Assembly (NCBI GenBank): GCA_031260745.1
Contig: JAISKY010000286.1
Span: 1 to 5,574 of the forward strand
Source: Oscillospiraceae bacterium
GTDB taxonomy: Bacteria > Bacillota > Clostridia > Oscillospirales > Oscillospiraceae
Direction of reading: 5' to 3'
DNA: 5,574 bases
The notes under the pieces: model-generated
Told to the model about the DNA's origin: nothing
The model's input: the letters and a program-made list of their open reading frames with translations, nothing else
The model's database searches: none
Shown here: positions 4,097-5,574 of the stretch, piece by piece
How the letters are laid out: each line of letters starts with the position of its first letter
How positions within the stretch are numbered: position 1 is the stretch's first letter
Position numbers and translations under genes: made by a program

Positions 4097-5574
4097 AAGC
4101 TACCAGAGTAGACGAGCTTACCGGGAAAGCTCTTGAAACCTACACATATTATCACGGCAAGTATACCTCCGACTACACTTTCTACGAGCCGCAACTTAGC
4201 CGTATGCGTCATAACGAAGATACATACTCCGGCAATTACAGCATAATCGTATTGCCGGAATTTGACCTTGACGCAAAACAGCTAAAGCACTTCGCCGGAA
4301 TCCGAGTTTCGCGCGGTAACCACGGCATAAAAGATTTACGCGCGAAGAAATTACGTTGGCTGGTCTGCAACGAGTTGACGGAAGCTACCATTGACAGTTC
4401 CATTCCGCGCGTTAAGGTACAGGCTAAAGACCCGAAAATGCAGGAACTCGCGACGCTTGTCGAAGACTTGGTAACGAATATCGTTGACCGTATACCCTGC
4501 GAAGAGGATATTGACATCTCGGAGCGCGTTGTACCGACTGACGGCGGCGGCTACTATGATATTAACTGGATTGCCGACGAAGATATTGAGCAAAAGGGCA
4601 TAGACATTACGTTTCAGCACCCGACAAAGGTCATTCCTCAACAGGGCATATACTCCGGCATTGACGATATGGACAGATATTTCATCGTGATACCGTCTAC
4701 CAAAGAGGCGATTGAACGGCAATACGGCGTTGAGGTTAACACGGCGCGAGCCGGAGATTACGCGACAAAGGTCAACGACGAAAAGGCTATTCCGGTTCTG
4801 CAAGAGAATGTAGACATTAAGATTTGCTTTTACCGTAACGACGACGGCAACATCGGAAAATTAGCGTGGTGCGGCGACACTGTGCTTGAATGGTACGATG
4901 ACTATTACGCTCGGCATATGGAGGTGTGTTCCGAGTGCGGCGCTCCGTGGACGTTGGCGGAAGATAATCTCAACAAGAAAGGCGACCCGATTTGCCCGGT
5001 TTGCGGCAGTAAAAAGCACAAAGAGAGCACGCTTGAATACGAGGAGCTTACCGAAGATATTACGCTGCTTGACGGCACTGTTATCCCGGCGTTCAAGGAG
5101 TTGCCTCCGGTTACAATAACCATACCGGGATTACAGCCGGGAACGGAGCAGACGATTGAGGTTAAGCCTCCGAGTACGGAGCCTACTCAAATACCGTATT
5201 ATAAACCTAAGTCGCTGCCGCTCGTGCTACAGCGCAACATCAGCCGCTCCGGACAACTCCTGGGCGATTCGGACTGCGAGAAGATTGAGGAAATACAGGA
5301 CGATATAAACGTACTTCTGGATAAAGTCTATGACAAGATTGTATCGAGCGGTACTCTGATTGCGTTTGCTCCTGACGCGCACCTTGACGATAATATCCTC
5401 AATTCGATTAAAACGTATTACACCGAACGTCCGGTCAGCGACGAGTTAGTCTCGCAGCGTAATATACAATTCCCGATAGACCAAGAATTTCAGTATATTC
5501 AGTACCTGCACGAAGTCGCGAAACTGGTACTCGGCGTAACCGGGACTTGGATGGGACAAGCCGAGGGAAGCAAT
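4093..5574 (+). CDS. Phage portal protein with zinc-ribbon-like insert (C-terminus beyond window)
   Basis: An open frame of 494 codons runs from TTG 4093 to the right edge without a stop. The portal forms the dodecameric ring at the head vertex through which DNA enters and leaves. The call rests on its place right after terL and on the segment from about 380 to 430: LQRNISRSGQLLGDSD, then EKIEEIQDDINVLLDKVYDKI and GTLIAF, which is the portal pattern of a polar loop followed by a long helix with QDxIN. The N-terminal part (LRAKKLRWLVCNELTEATIDSS) fits the helical wing of such proteins. Residues 279-304 hold C279-x-x-C282 and C301-x-x-C304, a zinc-ribbon-like insert (VCSECGAPW ... ICPVCGSK). 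The TTG start is set by GGAGG at 4081-4085. Usual portals are a good deal longer than 494 residues where they carry inserts, so a substantial piece may be missing. Confidence 0.8.
   Translation, partial: MKATRVDELTGKALETYTYYHGKYTSDYTFYEPQLSRMRHNEDTYSGNYSIIVLPEFDLDAKQLKHFAGIRVSRGNHGIKDLRAKKLRWLVCNELTEATIDSSIPRVKVQAKDPKMQELATLVEDLVTNIVDRIPCEEDIDISERVVPTDGGGYYDINWIADEDIEQKGIDITFQHPTKVIPQQGIYSGIDDMDRYFIVIPSTKEAIERQYGVEVNTARAGDYATKVNDEKAIPVLQENVDIKICFYRNDDGNIGKLAWCGDTVLEWYDDYYARHMEVCSECGAPWTLAEDNLNKKGDPICPVCGSKKHKESTLEYEELTEDITLLDGTVIPAFKELPPVTITIPGLQPGTEQTIEVKPPSTEPTQIPYYKPKSLPLVLQRNISRSGQLLGDSDCEKIEEIQDDINVLLDKVYDKIVSSGTLIAFAPDAHLDDNILNSIKTYYTERPVSDELVSQRNIQFPIDQEFQYIQYLHEVAKLVLGVTGTWMGQAEGSN
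4927..5007 (+). other. Zinc-ribbon-like segment within the portal protein
   Basis: Two CxxC knuckles, CSEC (residues 279-282) and CPVC (301-304), each followed by Gly, are separated by 18 residues. This is the classic treble-clef or zinc-ribbon spacing for one structural zinc ion. It lies between a strand-rich region (LAWCGDTVLEWYDDYY) and a segment rich in Thr, Pro and Ile, so it looks like a module placed in a loop of the portal. The four cysteines are seen directly; zinc binding is inferred. Confidence 0.7.

Noticed and set aside
4351..4803. A 150-codon minus-strand frame, and other minus-strand frames at 3724-4212 and 4236-4517
   Set aside because: They lie wholly or mostly opposite the terL and portal genes, have no recognisable domains or supporting ribosome sites, and read as shadows of those genes.
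4886..5119. A 77-codon + strand frame inside the portal gene
   Set aside because: It is an alternative frame across the zinc-ribbon region, very rich in Arg and Ser, and lies within the much longer portal frame that fits the gene order.

Overview
The window is part of a tailed double-stranded DNA phage or prophage. All supported genes lie on the + strand in one tightly packed block. The likely host is a Gram-positive, Clostridia-like bacterium. The reasons are strong Shine-Dalgarno sites (AAGGAG, GGAGG), GTG and TTG starts, stop/start overlaps at most junctions, a SleB-type cell wall hydrolase fragment, and a PBSX/SPP1-type terminase. The base composition looks balanced, without the extreme AT richness of many Clostridium genomes. 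The exact taxon cannot be read from the window, and no integrase or bacterial flanking gene is seen, so prophage versus free phage is undecided.

Left part (1-2060) is the tail of an early/middle operon. In order it holds: the C-terminal end of a probable cell wall hydrolase; a VRR-NUC endonuclease; a 63-aa protein of unknown function; a PAPS-reductase/DndC-like ATP-pyrophosphatase-fold protein with five candidate metal-ligand cysteines and a C-terminal QLSMF motif that looks like a sliding-clamp-binding peptide; a 14-codon mini-ORF; and a small helix-turn-helix protein that resembles the sigma-like late regulators often found just before phage terminase genes. A perfect 10-bp stem followed by a U tract (2073-2100) ends this block.

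A short intergenic stretch (2101-2175) holds a weak possible promoter, a TTTGAT-N12-ATCAAA dyad and a strong ribosome binding site. The DNA-packaging and head genes follow: terminase small subunit from GTG 2176, terminase large subunit from ATG 2588 with full ATPase and nuclease motifs, and a portal protein from TTG 4093 that runs off the right edge. The portal carries a CxxC-X18-CxxC zinc-ribbon-like insert.

A reasonable reading is that the left block finishes the nucleic-acid metabolism phase and delivers the HTH regulator, which may then switch on the packaging/head operon across the terminator. That regulatory link is inferred from position only. The parts most worth a second look are the possible clamp-binding motif on the DndC-like protein, the zinc ribbon in the portal, the mini-ORF with TAATG restart, the 88-bp overlap at the end of the nuclease gene, and the regulatory junction at 2073-2175.
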